This document shows positions 62,968 through 64,000 of a stretch of DNA of 64,000 bases, in pieces; positions within the stretch are counted from its first letter, which is position 1; each line of letters starts with the position of its first letter. The DNA lies in contig CM056580.1 of NCBI GenBank assembly GCA_029721435.1, positions 74,859,367-74,923,366 of the forward strand, given 5' to 3'. Position numbers and translations under genes: made by a program. The notes beneath the pieces are model-generated. The model saw only the letters and a list, made by a program, of their open reading frames with translations. It ran no database searches and was not told the origin of the DNA. The stretch comes from Gymnothorax reevesii (taxonomy: Eukaryota > Chordata > Actinopteri > Anguilliformes > Muraenidae).

Positions 62968-64000
62968 GTAAGTGCGGGTCTTCCTTTTCTGGAGCTGTGT
63001 TTTAATCACGCTGAAAGCTGATGCCTCTGACCTTGAAATTCCTTCCTCCTCCTTGTGAATGGGTCTGCCTTCATGAAAGGCGCGCAGTAGAATGGACACA
63101 AAGGGTTAAGCGCACAGAGTGGAGCGGAGAGTAAAATTTGTATAAATATGTCCATGAATTGCGCTCCTGTGGCAGCGCGTCTGGAAGAAAGTTTATTTGG
63201 CTCTCCGCCCCCTCGCCCCATCCACGCTCTCAGTGAATGCTATTCCATTCCCAGGCCCGCCGGACGGCTGTCCAAAACTGGGCCTCCGGGGAGGGGCCCG
63301 GAACAGGAAGTGGGACCTTAACGAGCGTTTCGGAAGAGGGGTGTGATTCCTGCTGTCTCAGCCTGACCACTCCCTGAGCCGGCCGCCCCTGCACTGTGTG
63401 TGTGTGTGTGTGCGTGTGTGTGTGTGTGTGTGCGTGCGCGCATGCTGGTCCTTCACTGCGTTTCCCACTGTCAGCAGTGAGGTGTCTGTGTGTTTACATG
63501 GAGTCACAGTGTGCACTAGTGCAGCCTGGAATGCAGGTACCCTTTGTGCACTCGGCCTTCCCTCTCTTTAGACTGTCTGTGAATTCTTGGGCCTGATGGG
63601 TGTGCATTTGCATAGTCTGAGCGCTTGATTGTCTGTTAGTGTATATGCATTTGTGTGTCTGTGTTTGCTTCTGTGCATGCGTTTGCTGGTGTTTGTGCAC
63701 GTGTAATGGTACGTGTCTTTGTTAGTCTGCATGAAGCTGGGTGTGGTTGTGTGTGTGTTTGTAGATTTGTGTTTGAGTGTTTGTCTGTGCATGGTTATTT
63801 ATTTGTTTGTTTGTCCATATATGATTTATCTGCACTTAAATTTTGAGTGTTCGTTTTTGTTTATTTGCCCATGTATGTTTTGTTTTGTGCGCACATGTGT
63901 TTGAGTGTTTGTGTGTGTGAACGCGCGTGTACACACTGGTTTCTCCTCCCTCTACACTCTGAATGTGCCGGTTGCCGCGTTGTGACAGGATGAACTGCTT
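62968..64000 (+). other. bin3: bin3 intron 6 (start), with (GT)n microsatellite and TG-rich tract
   Basis: Begins with the GTAAGT donor. A (GT)n/(GC)-interrupted microsatellite occupies about 63396-63440, and a loose TG-rich low-complexity tract runs from about 63600 to 63940 (TGTGTTTG, TTTGTGTGTG). The next acceptor is beyond the window. Confidence 0.75.

Overview
The window is nuclear DNA of a ray-finned (teleost-type) fish. This rests on two vertebrate protein-coding genes in a conserved order, canonical GT-AG introns, and a repeat load typical of fish: many Tc1-like elements, hAT, piggyBac-like and THAP-type DNA transposon remains, a Ty3/gypsy retrotransposon, LINEs and a tRNA-derived SINE. 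The species cannot be named from sequence alone. There are no prokaryotic operons, CRISPR arrays or rRNA genes, and I saw no convincing stand-alone tRNA gene.

Two host genes lie head to tail on the + strand. At the left is the last coding exon of egr3 (3624-4735), an immediate-early transcription factor with three C2H2 zinc fingers, followed by about 2.4 kb of probable 3' UTR with polyadenylation signals near 7172. Its first exon is not in the window. From 24065 to beyond the right edge is bin3, a BAR-domain membrane/actin adaptor. I pieced together six short coding exons (24065-24072, 42159-42207, 44083-44123, 50106-50167, 57685-57821, 62927-62967). They join in frame into about 113 residues matching the N-terminal half of vertebrate BIN3. 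As I recall it, human EGR3 and BIN3 are also neighbours in this order and orientation. The two genes are not known to share a pathway; the linkage is conserved synteny.

Layout: 1-3623 egr3 intron; 3624-7200 egr3 exon and 3' UTR; 7.2-12.4 kb intergenic DNA with a trinucleotide microsatellite; 12.4-23.3 kb a repeat graveyard (five Tc1-like elements or pieces, a SINE, palindromic MITEs); about 23.9-24.1 kb bin3 promoter and coding exon 1; 24.1-42.2 kb the large bin3 intron 1. Intron 1 carries a 5.8 kb gypsy element with a LINE nested in its pol region, a THAP-domain exon relic, a decayed minisatellite and a Tc1 fragment. From 42 to 64 kb are bin3 exons 2-6, whose introns hold a hAT MITE with an 8-bp target duplication, a palindromic element, a Tc1 element with a piggyBac-like MITE inside it, a THAP-encoding transposon with 26-bp inverted ends that hosts further insertions, another Tc1 relic, a fold-back repeat, a CpG-rich block and (GT)n microsatellites.

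No mobile element here appears coding-competent: each transposase, pol or THAP frame I could follow has stops, frameshifts, lost residues or deletions. The most unusual items are the two THAP relics, the gypsy element whose LTR reads openly into protease with gag missing, and the nested insertions. I found no clear evidence of a wholly new biological system.
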